Notes: a model not told the origin generated them from the sequence alone. Counted from the first letter of the stretch, positions 6,067 to 15,731 are shown. The stretch: DNA of 38,870 nucleotides from CAIKNB01 sp041658705 (GCA_041658705.1 JBAZZT010000014.1:1-38870), one strand, 5' to 3'. Numbers and translations: made by a program.

Positions 6067-7518
6067 TTAAACAGCTTCCCTGATCTCGAGCAGGTTTACG
6101 CGGCCGGAGACGCCGACCGGTTCGCCGGCCACGACGATGATCTTATCTTGCGGCGCGATGAGTTTTTTCTTTTTGAGATAACCCATCGAACGATCCACCA
6201 GCTCTTCGACGGTGTTGCAGCGCGGCAAGATGAACGGCATGACGCCCCACGACAAGTTGAGTTGGCGGTAGACGCGCTCTTCATCGGTGGCGGTGTAGAT
6301 GGGCATGTCCGGACGATAGCGGCTGACCATGCGCCCCGTGTCGCCGGACATCGAGGCGACCAGGATGGCTTTGGCTTTGACGTCGCGCGCCAGGATCTTG
6401 GCGACTTCGGACACGGCTTCTTCGGTCGTCTCGTGGCGCTTGCGGAAACGTTCGACTTCCATGTCATCGTAAACCGAGTCTTCGGTCTCACGGATGATCT
6501 TGGCCATCATCTCGACCGCTTCCACCGGATGCTTGCCGCTCGCCGTCTCGCCCGACAGCATGACCGCGTCGGTGTGATCGATGACCGCGTTGGCCACGTC
6601 CGAGACTTCGGCGCGCGTCGGCCGCGGATTGCGGATCATGGAATCGAGCATCTGCGTCGCGACGATCACGGGCTTGGCCGCGGCCAGGCATTTGTCGATG
6701 AGCATTTTTTGGATCAGCGGCACTTCTTCGGCCGGCATCTCGATGCCCAAATCGCCGCGCGCCACCATGATGCCGTCCACGGCCACGAGGATCTCGTCGA
6801 TGTTCTCGACGGCTTCGTGTTTTTCGACTTTGGCGATGATGCGGATGGGATGCCGGCTGCCCAACTTGATTCCCAGCTCTTCTTCGTACTGTTTGATGAG
6901 ATAACGCAAATCGTAAATTTCCTTGGCCGTGCGCACGAAGGACAGCGCCACCCAATCCACGTTCTGCGCCACGCCGAATTTCAAATCGTCTTTGTCTTTG
7001 TCGCTCATCGAGGACACCGTGACGTTGGTCTCGGGCAAATTCAAACCTTTGTGCGAGGTGAGCAGCCCGCCGTCCACGACCTCGCAAATCACGTCCTGGC
7101 CTTTGACCTCGAGCACTTTGACCGAGAGCAAACCATCATCGAGCAACAATTTTTCTCCCGGCTTAACGTCCTCGTGCAGCTTGGCGTAAGTCACAGGCAA
7201 AGTCCGCGGGACATCGGCTTTGCCGGTCGTGAAAGTCACGCGCTTACCGGCTTCGAGCTGGACGCCCTCTTTGGGCAATTCCCCCACGCGAATTTTAGGC
7301 CCTTGCAGATCTTGCAAGATAGCCAACGGCACTTCAAGTTTTTCCGCGGCAGCGCGCAGGCGCTTGATCAACTCGGCATGTTCCTCGTGCGTGCCGTGCG
7401 AAAAATTAAGGCGGGCCACGTTCATGCCCGCTTTAAGCAGCGCCTCGATATTCTCCGGACTGGCCGAAGCCGGCCCGATGGTGCAGACGATCTTGGTGCG
7501 CTTCTGTGTCTTGGCCAT
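6067..7518 (-). CDS. pyk: Pyruvate kinase
   Basis: This 483-residue protein is a typical bacterial pyruvate kinase (PEP + ADP to pyruvate + ATP). The N-terminus TKIVCTIGPAS and NFSHG are family hallmarks; the GDLGIEMPAEEVP metal/substrate region precedes the block ATQMLDSMIRNPRPTRAE, which leads into VMLSGETASGKHPVEAV. A C-terminal domain (AKILARDVKAKAILVASMSG) of about 110 residues completes it, and no extra phosphohistidine domain is present. It shares the minus strand with ppsA. ATG 7518 has no Shine-Dalgarno, but TACAAT lies 9 nt before it, suggesting leaderless translation. Confidence 0.98.
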   Translation of the reverse strand: MAKTQKRTKIVCTIGPASASPENIEALLKAGMNVARLNFSHGTHEEHAELIKRLRAAAEKLEVPLAILQDLQGPKIRVGELPKEGVQLEAGKRVTFTTGKADVPRTLPVTYAKLHEDVKPGEKLLLDDGLLSVKVLEVKGQDVICEVVDGGLLTSHKGLNLPETNVTVSSMSDKDKDDLKFGVAQNVDWVALSFVRTAKEIYDLRYLIKQYEEELGIKLGSRHPIRIIAKVEKHEAVENIDEILVAVDGIMVARGDLGIEMPAEEVPLIQKMLIDKCLAAAKPVIVATQMLDSMIRNPRPTRAEVSDVANAVIDHTDAVMLSGETASGKHPVEAVEMMAKIIRETEDSVYDDMEVERFRKRHETTEEAVSEVAKILARDVKAKAILVASMSGDTGRMVSRYRPDMPIYTATDEERVYRQLNLSWGVMPFILPRCNTVEELVDRSMGYLKKKKLIAPQDKIIVVAGEPVGVSGRVNLLEIREAV

Positions 7519-7527
7519 AGCACGCCA

Positions 7528-7533
7528 ATTGTA
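7528..7533 (-). promoter_or_regulatory. -10 box of pyk
   Basis: TACAAT on the minus strand, 9 nt before ATG 7518. A weak TTGCTT lies 17 nt further upstream. The transcript would start at or next to the start codon. Confidence 0.5.
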
Positions 7534-7585
7534 CTAGCGCAGCGTGTCTAAAGCAAAAATTCCAAGAGACCGAGCAACAGGCATC

Positions 7586-8608
7586 CTATGATTTGGATGA
7601 AAAAGGCTCACGCATGAGACAGACCCCCAAATCGGCAGACCGATCGTCACGCGACTTCCCATCCAAGTTCGCGCCGGTCGGAACGGCCTGGCCGACATGT
7701 ACAAAATACCCACCAGAGCAACGTTCATCGGACCAGTGACGTTCATCCGCCAGGATGCGTTCACCCTTACCCTTGAGTTCGGTCGCGATCAAATGAAGAG
7801 CAGTCGCGTAAAGCATCCGAAACAGTTCCGGTCGAAGCAAATGATTGTAAGGGATATCGAGCTTTCTGGCGTATTCCTTGATGACGTATTCTTGGGTGTT
7901 TTGGGAAGTAAAACGATCTCCTCGCATGTGATGATGAGGCTTGTCCTTTGAACCGGGGATGGTCTGTTTTGTGATGAGCTTCCATTCGTATTTTAAACCT
8001 AGTTGAGTGAAGAAAGACTCGTCTTTGCACCAAAGGGTATTTATGAGGAATTTACCCAACCCGAGCTTGGTATATTCCGCTTGGATAAGCTCCTGCAGAC
8101 GTTCTATGGTGAGCGATCCCCCGTCTTTGTCCGCGACGAATAAGACGAGCATCTCTTCGACGCCAGTCTTCTCTTTGATTTCTTTGGACTTTTCCAGGTC
8201 TTCCGTTGTGTATGGGATGGGTGGGACTTTCGAGATATCGACGAAACCTTGTCCTAACATGGTTTCGACATCTTCGATGCCGTGGACGTTCTCACGGCCC
8301 AAGATTTCGATAGCTTCCTGCATTTCAGGTTCTACCTCGTGCTTCTCGACAGCTTTCTGGAAAGCTTTGAGCAAATCGGCCACCTTACGCGCATCTTGGG
8401 CCGACAGTTTCTTGTTCACTTTAAGCTCTTCAAAGTTAGCGGCTCCGTATTTGGCGTAGATTTCTTTTATCTGCGCAGCGAGCTTATCGGCGTACTTCCT
8501 GACCGATGTCGGCAAATCCTGCCGACGGATGCCGGAAGTATGCGGTAGCCCTTCGACTGGCTCAGGGACTATTTCAGTTTTAGGGATTTCGAAGGGGTTA
8601 GAGTTCAT
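7586..8608 (-). CDS. Hypothetical protein with repeat-derived N-terminus
   Basis: This 340-residue protein is soluble, with no signal peptide. I do not recognise a named family. Visible parts: a repeat-like head with VPEPVEG (residues 14-20), a helical region (about 40-110), a central block reading FFTQLGLKYEWKLITKQTI then KPHHHMRGDRF, and a C-terminal tail with ERHWSDERCSGGYFVHVG and ADLGVCLMREPFSS. The tail loosely recalls the C-terminal arrangement of FGE/C-type-lectin-like folds, but this is weak and no reverse transcriptase or template repeat is present. VPEPVEG is what CCTGAGCCAGTCGAAGG, half of a GTCAT element, encodes, so a repeat fragment has become coding. The start ATG 8608 has only a weak GGAT before it. 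Confidence 0.65.
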   Translation of the reverse strand: MNSNPFEIPKTEIVPEPVEGLPHTSGIRRQDLPTSVRKYADKLAAQIKEIYAKYGAANFEELKVNKKLSAQDARKVADLLKAFQKAVEKHEVEPEMQEAIEILGRENVHGIEDVETMLGQGFVDISKVPPIPYTTEDLEKSKEIKEKTGVEEMLVLFVADKDGGSLTIERLQELIQAEYTKLGLGKFLINTLWCKDESFFTQLGLKYEWKLITKQTIPGSKDKPHHHMRGDRFTSQNTQEYVIKEYARKLDIPYNHLLRPELFRMLYATALHLIATELKGKGERILADERHWSDERCSGGYFVHVGQAVPTGANLDGKSRDDRSADLGVCLMREPFSSKS

Positions 8609-8670
8609 GTTATCCGCAGTTTATGCTAATGAAGCCGCAGAATCAAATTAGAGGTTACGCGTTCAGATAT

Positions 8671-8759
8671 GTCATTGCGAGCGCATAATCCAAAAGCGCG
8701 TGGCAATCTCTGGAATCCGGAGATTGCCACGCGCAATTAGTCTATGCGCTCGCAATGAC
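8671..8759. repeat. GTCATTGCGAG-class palindrome
   Basis: The ends are GTCATTGCGAGCGCATAATC and GTCTATGCGCTCGCAATGAC. The inner arms GCGTGGCAATCTC and GAGATTGCCACGC enclose TGGAATCCG. A larger copy lies at 38425-38594. It separates the protease stop from the next gene. Confidence 0.88.
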
Positions 8760-8768
8760 GGTAGACGT

Positions 8769-9965
<1,197 letters not shown>

Positions 9966-9975
9966 ATGCGTGTTA

Positions 9976-9981
9976 AGTATA
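9976..9981 (-). promoter_or_regulatory. -10 box of the HtrA-like gene
   Basis: TATACT on the minus strand, 10 nt before ATG 9965. I see no good -35 at 16-18 nt. The transcript would have almost no leader. Confidence 0.45.
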
Positions 9982-10050
9982 CACCCTCTTGCCTCGAAAC
10001 TTCAGTTTTGTTTCGAGAACGAAAAAACCTGCTTCTTCCAACTTCTTTTT

Positions 10051-10176
10051 GTCATCCTCCGCCCTCCCCCTCTGTCATCCTCCGCGAAGGCGGGGGATCC
10101 AGAGAGAAAAATTCACTTTGGATTTGCTCTTCTCTCTGGATTACCCGGTTGAACCGGGTAATGACAGGATGAGTAG
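10051..10176. repeat. GTCATCCTCCGCG-class palindrome
   Basis: It contains GTCATCCTCCGCGAAGGCGG, then GGGATCCAGAGAGAA, a short unique part, then TTCTCTCTGGATTACCCGG and AACCGGGTAATGAC. Small terminal hairpins (CCGCGAAGGCGG, CCCGGTTGAACCGGG) vary between copies. Relatives lie at 31004-31132 and 37713-37797. Confidence 0.8.
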
Positions 10177-10192
10177 GTGGGTAATGACAAGG

Positions 10193-10702
10193 TCAAATCC
10201 CCAGCCGGTTCTCCGAATTCTTGGCGGCCGTCTTGGTTTTGCGGCGGCGCGGTTTGTGGCTCAAACTCTCAAGCTCGCGTCTGAAGGACTCGACGTCTTC
10301 GAATTGGCGATAGACTGAAGCAAAACGGATGTAGGCGATCTTGTCGAAATTCCTCAATCGGTTCATGATGATGTTCCCCAGATCCGACGATTTAATCTCG
10401 TCGGACTTTTTGCGCTGGATGTCGCGCTCTATCTCGCCGATCAGACTGCGGAACGCGGCTTCGGTATAGGGTCGCTTCTCCAACGCCTTGCGCACGCCCT
10501 GTTCAATCTTGCTGCGTGAATAAGCTTCGCGCCGCCCGTCGCGCTTGACCACGGTCAAATCCAAAAGCTCGACTTCCTCGTTAGTCGAAAAACGATAGCC
10601 GCAAGATTCGCATTCGCGCCGGCGCCGAATGGCGCTGCCTTCGCCGGTCAAACGCGTATCCACGACCTTGGTCTCGGGATGGCTGCAGACTGGACAGTGC
10701 AT
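10193..10702 (-). CDS. nrdR: Transcriptional repressor NrdR
   Basis: This 169-residue protein represses ribonucleotide reductase genes in response to nucleotide levels. It has the N-terminal zinc ribbon with C3, C6, C31 and C34 (MHCPVCSHPETKVVDTR, then RRRRECESCGYRFST), followed by the ATP-cone domain starting VVKRDGRREAYSRSKIEQGV. The tail after residue 150 is basic (KPRRRKTKTAAK) and slightly longer than usual. It sits downstream of ftsZ on the same strand but is separated by a heptamer inverted repeat, so it may have its own promoter. No ribonucleotide reductase gene or NrdR box is seen in the window. Confidence 0.96.
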   Translation of the reverse strand: MHCPVCSHPETKVVDTRLTGEGSAIRRRRECESCGYRFSTNEEVELLDLTVVKRDGRREAYSRSKIEQGVRKALEKRPYTEAAFRSLIGEIERDIQRKKSDEIKSSDLGNIIMNRLRNFDKIAYIRFASVYRQFEDVESFRRELESLSHKPRRRKTKTAAKNSENRLGI

Positions 10703-10710
10703 AAAAATAA

Positions 10711-10802
10711 CTCAAAACTCAAAATTTAAAACTTAAAGTTTAGGTTTGGATATCAATAAAGGATACCACCTGAACTTTAAATTTTAAATTTTAAACTTTG
10801 AG
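10711..10802. repeat. Inverted heptamer array (CTCAAAA/TTTAAAA units)
   Basis: Left arm CTCAAAA-CTCAAAA-TTTAAAA-CTTAAAG-TTTAGG; right arm ACTTTAA-ATTTTAA-ATTTTAA-ACTTTGAG. The arms are mutually complementary and both have a 7-base period. It lies between ftsZ and nrdR. There is no T run of terminator type. Confidence 0.8.
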
Positions 10803-10811
10803 CTGTCTCCC

Positions 10812-12077
10812 TTACATCATCTTCTTACGGATGAAGGCCGGGATCTCGAGTTCGTCTTCTTCGGTTTTTTGCGCGGATTGGACACGTTGCGGGGCTGGAG
10901 CCGGGCGGTTGGCCTGTTGGGGAGCGTAAATCGGAGCCTGGACATGCGGCTGGAGCGCTGCCGGAGCCGGATCAGGCTGGCGTTGCACTTCAGGCTGATA
11001 TGTCTGTTGTTGCGGAGCTTGCGGCGGCGGAACATGACGACCCGTGAACGAGATAGGCTCAAGCGTCTCATGCCGCGGTGAATATGCGCCCGAAGCCAAA
11101 CCCGCTTTCTTGGCTGCGATGGGACGGCTGTCGAATCCAGTAGCGATGACCGTGACCTTGATTTCGTCTTTCAGACCCTCGTCGATAATGGCGCCGAAGA
11201 TGACCTTGGCGGAAGGATCGGCGGATTGGGTGATGACTTTGGCCGCTTCCGAAACTTCATACATGGCCAGATTGGAACCGCCGGTGATGGTGAACAGGAT
11301 GCCGCGCGCGCCGTCGATCGAGACTTCGAGCAGCGGTGAAGCGATGGCGCTCTTGGCCGCGTCGGATGCCCGATTCTCGCCCTGGCCTCGGCCGATGCCC
11401 ATGAGCGCCGAGCCGCGGTTGGACATGATGGCACGCACGTCGGCGAAGTCCACATTGACCAGACCCGGCACGGTGATGAGTTCCGAGATGCCTTGCACGC
11501 CCTGGCGCAACACATCGTCCACGATCTCGAAGGCGTCCAAAAGCGAGGTCTTGCGGTCGATGATCTGCAGCACGCGATCATTCGGGATGGTGATGATGGT
11601 ATCGACGATCTCGGCCAGCTTCTCGTGGCCCGTATCGGCGATGGCCCGACGCTGGGCTCCTTCGAAAGCGAAGGGGCGAGTCACGACGGCCACGGTCAAA
11701 GCCCCGAGCTCTTTGGCGATTTGCGCGACGACTGGTCCCGCGCCAGTTCCTGTTCCGCCACCCAGACCGCAGGTCAAAAAGACCATGTCCGCTCCTTTGA
11801 GCACTTCTTTGATCTCATTCTGGCTCTCTTCGGCGGCGCGTGCACCCATTTCCGGATCCATGCCGGCGCCTAAACCGCGCGATACGGTCTTGCCGATATG
11901 CAGCTTGATCGCAGCTTGCGAGTGATGCAAAGCTTGCACGTCGGTATTCAAGACGATGAACTCAACCCCGCGGATTTTGGAGGCAATCATGCGATTGACC
12001 GCCGACCCGCCGGAGCCACCCACGCCCACCACTTTTATTTTTGCGAACGTCTCGATCTCGGGTTTAATTTCAGCCAT
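10812..12077 (-). CDS. ftsZ: Cell division protein FtsZ
   Basis: This 421-residue tubulin-like GTPase polymerises into the division ring. The GTP-binding loop GGGTGTGAGP is at residues 106-115, the N-terminus reads KIKVVGVGGSGGSAVNRMI, and the catalytic loop NVDFADVRAIMSNRGSALMG is intact. A disordered Pro/Gln-rich linker (about 320-405) leads to the conserved C-terminal peptide ELEIPAFIRKKMM, which binds FtsA. ATG 12077 gives the family-like start MAEIKPEIE; ATG 12116 would add 13 residues and cannot be excluded, as both lie downstream of the promoter. ftsA lies upstream, separated by a heptamer repeat and this promoter. Confidence 0.98.
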   Translation of the reverse strand: MAEIKPEIETFAKIKVVGVGGSGGSAVNRMIASKIRGVEFIVLNTDVQALHHSQAAIKLHIGKTVSRGLGAGMDPEMGARAAEESQNEIKEVLKGADMVFLTCGLGGGTGTGAGPVVAQIAKELGALTVAVVTRPFAFEGAQRRAIADTGHEKLAEIVDTIITIPNDRVLQIIDRKTSLLDAFEIVDDVLRQGVQGISELITVPGLVNVDFADVRAIMSNRGSALMGIGRGQGENRASDAAKSAIASPLLEVSIDGARGILFTITGGSNLAMYEVSEAAKVITQSADPSAKVIFGAIIDEGLKDEIKVTVIATGFDSRPIAAKKAGLASGAYSPRHETLEPISFTGRHVPPPQAPQQQTYQPEVQRQPDPAPAALQPHVQAPIYAPQQANRPAPAPQRVQSAQKTEEDELEIPAFIRKKMM

Positions 12078-12142
12078 ATTGTGATGAGTACATAAAGTAC
12101 CCAGAAGTGGCTTCATTGAGCCAATAAATGTATCTTTAATCG

Positions 12143-12171
12143 AGCATACTGAAAGCGACCGGCAACGTCAA
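12143..12171 (-). promoter_or_regulatory. Promoter of ftsZ
   Basis: On the minus strand TTGACG (12166-12171), a 17-base spacer, TATGCT (12143-12148). The start would be near 12136, about 59 nt before ATG 12077. This would allow ftsZ to be expressed apart from ftsA. Confidence 0.65.
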
Positions 12172-12186
12172 GCGGAAATGTCAAAT

Positions 12187-12300
12187 GGTAGGTGGTAGAG
12201 GGTAGAGAGTAGAGGGTAGCCAGACAAAAAAAGATCATTTCCCATGACCTATCCGACTCCCCTCTGGCTATCCTCTACCCTCTACTCTCTATCCTCTTCT
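12187..12300. repeat. Inverted heptamer array (TAGAGGG/TAGAGAG units)
   Basis: The left arm (12187-12223) is made of GGTAGAG/GGTAGAGA-type units ending GTAGCCAG. The right arm begins CTGGCTA at 12263 and continues with TCCTCTACCC and TCTACTCTCTA. The arms are complementary and the core between them is not repetitive. It fills the gap between ftsZ and ftsA and touches the ftsA stop. Confidence 0.82.
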
Positions 12301-13564
12301 AAGGAATGAATGACTTGAAAATCTTCTTGAGCGGCGAAGTCAATTTGCTCAAGAACTCCCCTCCTTTGTTTGGCGGTACGCCGTGCGCGTAACTCTCTCC
12401 ACCCTTCTCGCTTTCGAACCACCACTCCACCAAACCGACGCTCGTGCTGAAACTTGAATCTTGGATGATCTCGGGGATGGAGCTCGGCAAGCTGCCGATG
12501 CCAACGGCGCAAGGCAAGCGCAACACCCGTTTGCCCACCTCGACCATGCCCGGCAACTTAGCTCCCCCGCCGGTCAGGACGACGCCAGCCGGCAACAGAC
12601 CTTGGCGATCTATGCGCTTGAGTTCAGCTTCGACCTTCTCGAAGATCTCTTCGGCCCGCGCCTCGATGATCTCGGCCACATAGCGCAGCGGCATGGCCTC
12701 GTGCTGGCTGGCGCCGAAATCCATCAGATCCAAAGTGTCGCCTTTGCGCTGGATCTGCTCCGGGTCAGCGGTGCCGTAAGTCAGTTTGACCTGTTCCGCG
12801 GCTTCGATTGAAATCCTCAAGCCGATGGCGATATCGGAAGTGATGTGGTCCGCGCCGATGGGGAAAGTCACGGCGCGCAGCAGCTCGCCGTTTTCATATA
12901 CCGCCATGCCCGTGGTCGCGGCGCCGATATTCAACACGCAAACCCCCAGTTCGCGTTGGCGCGCCGTGGTCACCGATTCGGCGGCGGCGAGCGGAGCGTA
13001 AACCAGAAGCGAAACATCCAGACCCGTGCGGAACACGGCTTTGGTCAAATTCCTGACATGTGAAGATAAACCCTGGACGATGACCGAATCTACCTCCAGA
13101 CGTATGCCCTGCATGCCTAACGGATCTTTTATTCCGGTTTGACCGTCCACCGAATAGCCGCGCGGCAAGACATGCAAAATCTCTTGATTGGCCGGGTTGA
13201 CGTAAGCCCGCGCCGACTCAAGCGCGCGCCGCAAATCCTCCTCACGAATCTCGCCGTCCGAGCGCGACACGCCCACCACGCCCTTGGCTTCCTGCGAAGT
13301 GATGCCTGCGCCGCCGATGCCGATGGCCGCTTCGGAGATGGGTATGCCGATGATGCGCTCGGCTTTTTCCAGACAGGCGGAAATCGAACTCACCGCGTCT
13401 TCAAGCGAAGTCACGGCGCCTTTGGAAATGCCGGCGGACGGAGTCTCGGCTCCGCCCACGATATTCAAATAAGATCTTTTATCCGGGGTAACAATAACTT
13501 GGCCGACGGCCAGTCGAATGCGCGATGACCCGAGGTCAAGTCCGACAAGATACCTTTCTCTCAT
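12299..13564 (-). CDS. ftsA: Cell division protein FtsA
   Basis: This 421-residue actin-like ATPase tethers FtsZ to the membrane. The phosphate-binding segments are VGLDLGSSRIRLAVG near the start, VLNIGAATTGMAVYENG near residue 210 and VVLTGGGAKLPGM near residue 340. The last 17 residues (LSKLTSPLKKIFKSFIP) form the expected amphipathic membrane anchor. Its start overlaps the dgkA stop by four bases (ATGA), so the two are translationally coupled. ftsZ follows downstream with its own promoter. Confidence 0.97.
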   Translation of the reverse strand: MRERYLVGLDLGSSRIRLAVGQVIVTPDKRSYLNIVGGAETPSAGISKGAVTSLEDAVSSISACLEKAERIIGIPISEAAIGIGGAGITSQEAKGVVGVSRSDGEIREEDLRRALESARAYVNPANQEILHVLPRGYSVDGQTGIKDPLGMQGIRLEVDSVIVQGLSSHVRNLTKAVFRTGLDVSLLVYAPLAAAESVTTARQRELGVCVLNIGAATTGMAVYENGELLRAVTFPIGADHITSDIAIGLRISIEAAEQVKLTYGTADPEQIQRKGDTLDLMDFGASQHEAMPLRYVAEIIEARAEEIFEKVEAELKRIDRQGLLPAGVVLTGGGAKLPGMVEVGKRVLRLPCAVGIGSLPSSIPEIIQDSSFSTSVGLVEWWFESEKGGESYAHGVPPNKGGEFLSKLTSPLKKIFKSFIP

Positions 13565-13932
13565 AGGTAGCGTCTCAAGTAGGCCAGATAAGGCAAGAGA
13601 ATCAGGAGTCCGATGACGAGGGCGAAAGCCGAAGACAAGAGTACGGCCGCCGCCATCATATCCTTGATGTCCTTGACGTAGGAATGCAGCCTGGGTTTGA
13701 ACAAATCAACCAGGCGTTCCACGACGCTGTTCACCAATTCTAGCACGAGAATGGCCGCCGTCGCCAGCAGCAAGATGACCCGCTCCCAAGAGTGCAGCGG
13801 CAAAAGCAGCACGACCAGCAAAACACAGGCCGCGGCCAGGGTCTGCAAACGAAAACTCTTCTCGCTGGCAAAAGCCAAACGCAGGCCGCGCCAAGCGTGG
13901 GCAAAACTTTCCTTAAGGGAGTCTAAAGTCAT
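13561..13932 (-). CDS. dgkA: Diacylglycerol/undecaprenol kinase, DgkA family
   Basis: This 123-residue membrane protein has three hydrophobic helices, the usual DgkA size and plan. The active-site stretch ELVNSVVERLVDL is followed by the conserved KDMMAAAVLLSS helix. In Gram-positive-like bacteria this family phosphorylates undecaprenol to recycle the cell-wall lipid carrier, which fits its place beside ftsA. The substrate cannot be told from sequence alone. ATG 13932 comes 48 bases after the ybeY stop, and the gap is a heptamer inverted repeat. Confidence 0.92.
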   Translation of the reverse strand: MTLDSLKESFAHAWRGLRLAFASEKSFRLQTLAAACVLLVVLLLPLHSWERVILLLATAAILVLELVNSVVERLVDLFKPRLHSYVKDIKDMMAAAVLLSSAFALVIGLLILLPYLAYLRRYL

Positions 13933-13933
13933 A

Positions 13934-14013
13934 AAGTTGAAAGTCGAAAGTCATTCGAGTCGAAAGTCATCCTTTCTTTTTTACGGGCTTACTTTTGGCT
14001 TTAGACTTTCGAC
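13934..14013. repeat. Inverted heptamer array (AAGTCGA units) reaching into ybeY
   Basis: The left arm has AAGTTGA-AAGTCGA-AAGTCAT and TCGAAAGTCAT before 13970. The right arm, CTTTTGGCTTTAGACTTTCGAC (given as 13992-14013), lies inside the 3' end of ybeY. On the coding strand these units spell the last residues of YbeY. The same AAAGTCG unit occurs at 31892. Confidence 0.75.
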
Positions 14014-14415
14014 TAACCTTTCCTGTTTCGCGAACATCACGCGCTCTTGGCGCAGTGTCGCATGGTCGTAACCCGCCAGATGCAACGCACCATGGACCAA
14101 GACCCGCACCATCTCTTCTGCATACGGCCGCTTTAGGCGGCGCGCATTCTCGCGTACCACGACCGAAGCCACGAAAATCTCTCCCCTCTTCCGGCTCTTG
14201 CCCTGACCCGGCAACTTAGCCGGGGAAAACGACAACACGTCGGTCGCGCGGTCCTTGCCGCGAAAACGGCGGTTGAGTTTTTTCATCGCGTCGCGCGTCA
14301 AAAAGATGACGTCCGCGGAACCTCGATCAGCCAAAGCTCGGCCGGTTATGCGGGTCACTCGTCCCGCAGTGAAACCGGACGGCCGTCGACCGCAAACGAG
14401 GGAGTCGTGCTTCAT
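13981..14415 (-). CDS. ybeY: Endoribonuclease YbeY (rRNA maturation factor)
   Basis: This 144-residue metalloprotein acts in 16S rRNA 3' processing and ribosome quality control. The zinc site HGALHLAGYDH has its three His at 108, 112 and 118, and TDVLSFSPAK is the family's other signature. Its ATG overlaps the upstream gene's stop (ATGA, 14412-14415). The last residues VESLKPKVS are written by AGTCGAA/AGTCTAA-type heptamers, so the native C-terminus seems to have been overwritten or extended by a repeat. The ybeY-dgkA order is common in bacteria. Confidence 0.95.
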   Translation of the reverse strand: MKHDSLVCGRRPSGFTAGRVTRITGRALADRGSADVIFLTRDAMKKLNRRFRGKDRATDVLSFSPAKLPGQGKSRKRGEIFVASVVVRENARRLKRPYAEEMVRVLVHGALHLAGYDHATLRQERVMFAKQERLVESLKPKVSP

Positions 14416-15728
14416 GGGACAAGTCGCGGTTCAGTGCTGGTCGGAACAGGGTTGGTCGCTGGAGCTTCGACGGTGGTCGGTTGATTGACGACGCCGGTCG
14501 AGGTGGCCGAAGGCTCAAAGGGCAACGAGGCGCTGCCGGCCGGCACATTGATCGTGGGCAAACCTTTGAGTTCAAGTGAATTCAACATCATATAATACGT
14601 CGTCCGATAGTTGATGTAAGTCTGCCCGTCCAAATCGTAATGGAAGACGAAAATCTTGCTGCCCCAAGGGATGTAGGTGGTGAGCAAATCCGCGCCGATG
14701 ATGCCGGCGTAACCGTGTTTGGAACGATATTTAAGGAGCTGCGAGGCCTTGATCTCGGGATGCGCCGCCAAATACCAGTCGAGGACGGGCAACTCTTTCG
14801 GGTTATCTTCGATAGTCAGGGTGAAAGTTTCGCCATGACCAGTGGTGATCGTGGCCCTGCTGTCTTGTACATCCACTGTCCAAGCTTTGGGCACCAACAT
14901 GGACCAGCCGATCTGTCCTTTTTCCGCTTTGACCAGACCCGAATCACCGATTTTAGCCGGCGCTTTGCCCGCCGGGTTATATAAGTTGTAGACCTCATTG
15001 CCGTCCAAAAATCCATCGCCGTCTGAATCCGGGTTGCGCGAGTCGGTGCCGTACAGCGTCTCTTCAAGATCCGTCAGCCCGTCAGACTCGCTATCGAGAC
15101 CTGCCGGCGGCAATTTGGGCGACTCGGGAGGAGGCGGCGGCAACGGCGGTACGCTGACCGCGGCTTCAGTCGAAGGCAAAGATTCGCCGCCCTGATTGAG
15201 CGCGATGATGCGATAGCGATAGGTCGATGACGCCGTGACGGAAGAATCCAAAAAGGATGAACTGTTTTGCGGCAAGCTGGTCAGGGTCAAAAAGGTACCG
15301 CCTTCCGCCGCGCGCTCCACGCGATAGCCGGCTTCGTCCGCGTCATCGATCCAGGACAAGGCGACGTTTTGCGGGTTCGAGGAGGTGGCGGCGAAATTTT
15401 GAGGCGTGGCCGGCGGAGTCGGCAGCGGCGCGGGTTGCGGAGTCGAGGTCGGTTGCGGCGCCGGCGCCGGCGCGGGGAAAAGCAGGCCGCGATTGTAATA
15501 GACGAAAGCCCCACCCGCTCCCACCAGCAAAATCGCCACCACGGCGATGATGAGTCCCGTGCGGCTTTTGCGCGGCGGCACGATCTGCGCCGGCGTCTGC
15601 GCTTCCGTTTTTGCCGCGTCGGGAACCTTAGCCTTGAGCGCGGCGCCGTAATACTTCTCCGGGATCACGTGGATCTCGGGTTCGGCCGCGGGATTGAATA
15701 CCGGCTCGGGCGTGGAGGCGTCAGGCAT
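14412..15728 (-). CDS. Membrane protein with fibronectin III and thrombospondin type-3 repeats
   Basis: This 438-residue protein has a cytoplasmic Pro/Ala-rich head of about 57 residues and one membrane helix (about 58-80, GLIIAVVAILLVGAGGAFVYY). A Pro-rich spacer leads to a fibronectin type-III domain (about 108-198: NVALSWIDDADEAGYRVERA) and then a calcium-type thrombospondin-3 pair (DSESDGLTDLEETLYGTDS, DSDGDGFLDGNEV). The C-terminal domain (WSMLVPKAWTVDVQD onward) resembles that of the next protein upstream, so they are paralogues. It is probably surface-exposed and Ca-binding, with a structural or adhesive role. It overlaps ybeY by ATGA and starts 3 bases after the upstream stop. Confidence 0.8.
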   Translation of the reverse strand: MPDASTPEPVFNPAAEPEIHVIPEKYYGAALKAKVPDAAKTEAQTPAQIVPPRKSRTGLIIAVVAILLVGAGGAFVYYNRGLLFPAPAPAPQPTSTPQPAPLPTPPATPQNFAATSSNPQNVALSWIDDADEAGYRVERAAEGGTFLTLTSLPQNSSSFLDSSVTASSTYRYRIIALNQGGESLPSTEAAVSVPPLPPPPPESPKLPPAGLDSESDGLTDLEETLYGTDSRNPDSDGDGFLDGNEVYNLYNPAGKAPAKIGDSGLVKAEKGQIGWSMLVPKAWTVDVQDSRATITTGHGETFTLTIEDNPKELPVLDWYLAAHPEIKASQLLKYRSKHGYAGIIGADLLTTYIPWGSKIFVFHYDLDGQTYINYRTTYYMMLNSLELKGLPTINVPAGSASLPFEPSATSTGVVNQPTTVEAPATNPVPTSTEPRLVP

Positions 15729-15731
15729 AAT

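Noticed and set aside
6028..7551. Long open frame (507 codons) on the plus strand
   Set aside because: It is antisense to pyruvate kinase, has no ribosome site and shows no recognisable motif.
7586..8608. Diversity-generating retroelement target protein
   Set aside because: The C-terminal tail is only loosely similar, and I see no reverse transcriptase or template/variable repeat pair in the window.
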